From IMCC26256 sp046081705 (GTDB lineage Bacteria > Actinomycetota > Acidimicrobiia > IMCC26256), in contig JBJTWK010000075.1 in NCBI GenBank assembly GCA_046081705.1, positions 1 through 6,856 of the forward strand: DNA of 6,856 bases, written 5' to 3'. Position 1 is the first letter of the stretch. Every line of letters begins with the position of its first letter. The notes beneath the pieces are model-generated. The model searched no databases, was not told the DNA's origin, and saw only the letters and a program-made list of their open reading frames with translations. Positions 6,373-6,856 of this stretch are shown here, piece after piece. Position numbers and translations under genes: made by a program.

Positions 6373-6856
6373 ATGCGGGGATCGATCGTTCGCATCGCGT
6401 TGTCGATCGCGATGGTGCTCGGCGGCGGGATCTTCGTCGGTAGCAATGTGGCGACGCAGCGCGCGTCCGCAGCGGGGCCGGACCTCGTCTACACGTACGA
6501 AGTCCGTGGTCTCTCGAACTCGAGCGACCTCGAGGCGTTCGCCGCGCAGGCGGCGGAGACGCTCAACGATCCGCGTGGGTGGAGTCTCAACGGATCGATC
6601 GCGTTCCAGCGGGTTCCGTCCAGCGGATCATTCACGCTCTGGTTGGCCGCAGCCTCGACGCTGCCGTCGTTCGGTTCGCCGTGCAGCACTTCGTGGTCGT
6701 GTCGGCAGGGACGCAACGTGATCATCAACGAGACCCGATGGCTCGAGGCGTCGCCCGCGTGGAACGCCGCAGGCGGACCACTCCGCGAGTACCGGCACAT
6801 GGTGGTCAACCACGAGACCGGGCACTGGCTCGGGTTCGGTCATGCGTTCTGTTCGG
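6373..6856 (+). CDS. Secreted DUF3152-type zincin-like metalloprotease (5' part, runs off the window)
   Basis: The ATG at 6373-6375 follows GAAGGG (6361-6366) at 6-base spacing and opens a frame with no stop to the window end, giving 161 residues. Residues 1-34 look like a Sec signal peptide: Arg at 2 and 7, hydrophobic core IALSIAMVLGGGIFVG, and an ASAA signal peptidase I site at 31-34. The mature part starts VYTYEVRG, continues with ETLNDPRGWSLNG (62-74), a Cys104/Cys110 pair likely to form a disulfide, NVIINETRW (115-123) and YRHMVVN. It then reaches the zinc motif HETGHWLGFGH (147-157), an exact HExxHxxGxxH with Glu148 as the general base, followed by Cys160. This order (RGW, cysteine pair, iNxxRW, VNHExGHxLGxxHxxC) is how I know DUF3152 actinobacterial proteins, which are zincin-like and exported. 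The substrate is unknown. Only the region after the third zinc ligand is missing. GC is slightly lower than in lysA, about 65%. Confidence 0.87.
   Translation, partial: MRGSIVRIALSIAMVLGGGIFVGSNVATQRASAAGPDLVYTYEVRGLSNSSDLEAFAAQAAETLNDPRGWSLNGSIAFQRVPSSGSFTLWLAAASTLPSFGSPCSTSWSCRQGRNVIINETRWLEASPAWNAAGGPLREYRHMVVNHETGHWLGFGHAFCS

Noticed and set aside
6123..6843. Minus-strand and other-frame open frames over the lysA end and the zincin gene
   Set aside because: They conflict with the plus-strand frame from 6373, which has a signal peptide, a ribosome binding site and an exact zinc-binding motif; they carry no recognisable features.

Overview
The window is GC-rich, around 70% or more in the central genes and nearer 60-65% at both ends by hand count. 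It looks like chromosomal DNA of a high-GC actinobacterium. Three things point there: an adjacent argS-lysA pair, as in Corynebacterium and its relatives; an arginyl-tRNA synthetase whose first signature motif is the second-histidine-less actinobacterial type (HxGGxRW); and a secreted DUF3152-type zincin. An acidimicrobial lineage is plausible, but I cannot establish it from the sequence alone.

Layout. Bases 1-480 hold the 3' end of an unrecognised plus-strand gene of lower GC, with a faintly phage-like character. It meets, tail to tail with one base between stops, a leftward three-gene unit at 3014-482. In transcription order this unit is a GGDEF diguanylate cyclase with intact active and inhibitory sites, an unrecognised two-domain protein joined to it by an ATGA stop/start overlap, and a RhlG-like short-chain dehydrogenase/reductase. 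Divergent from this unit, across a region of about 265 bp, is a rightward pair: argS (GTG start at 3280), then lysA three bases after the argS stop. A 141-bp gap after lysA carries a likely terminator and a possible promoter. It leads into a gene for an exported metalloprotease-like protein of the DUF3152 type, which runs off the right edge and still reaches its HExxHxxGxxH zinc motif.

How the genes work together. argS and lysA are housekeeping genes (arginine charging of tRNA, last step of lysine synthesis) and are probably co-transcribed. The leftward unit couples c-di-GMP synthesis to a protein of unknown function and, more loosely, to an oxidoreductase. The GGDEF/unknown-protein pair is the best candidate here for something undescribed. 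No RNA genes, CRISPR arrays, insertion sequences or clear attachment sites were seen. The very long open frames antisense to argS-lysA and to the SDR are by-products of high GC.
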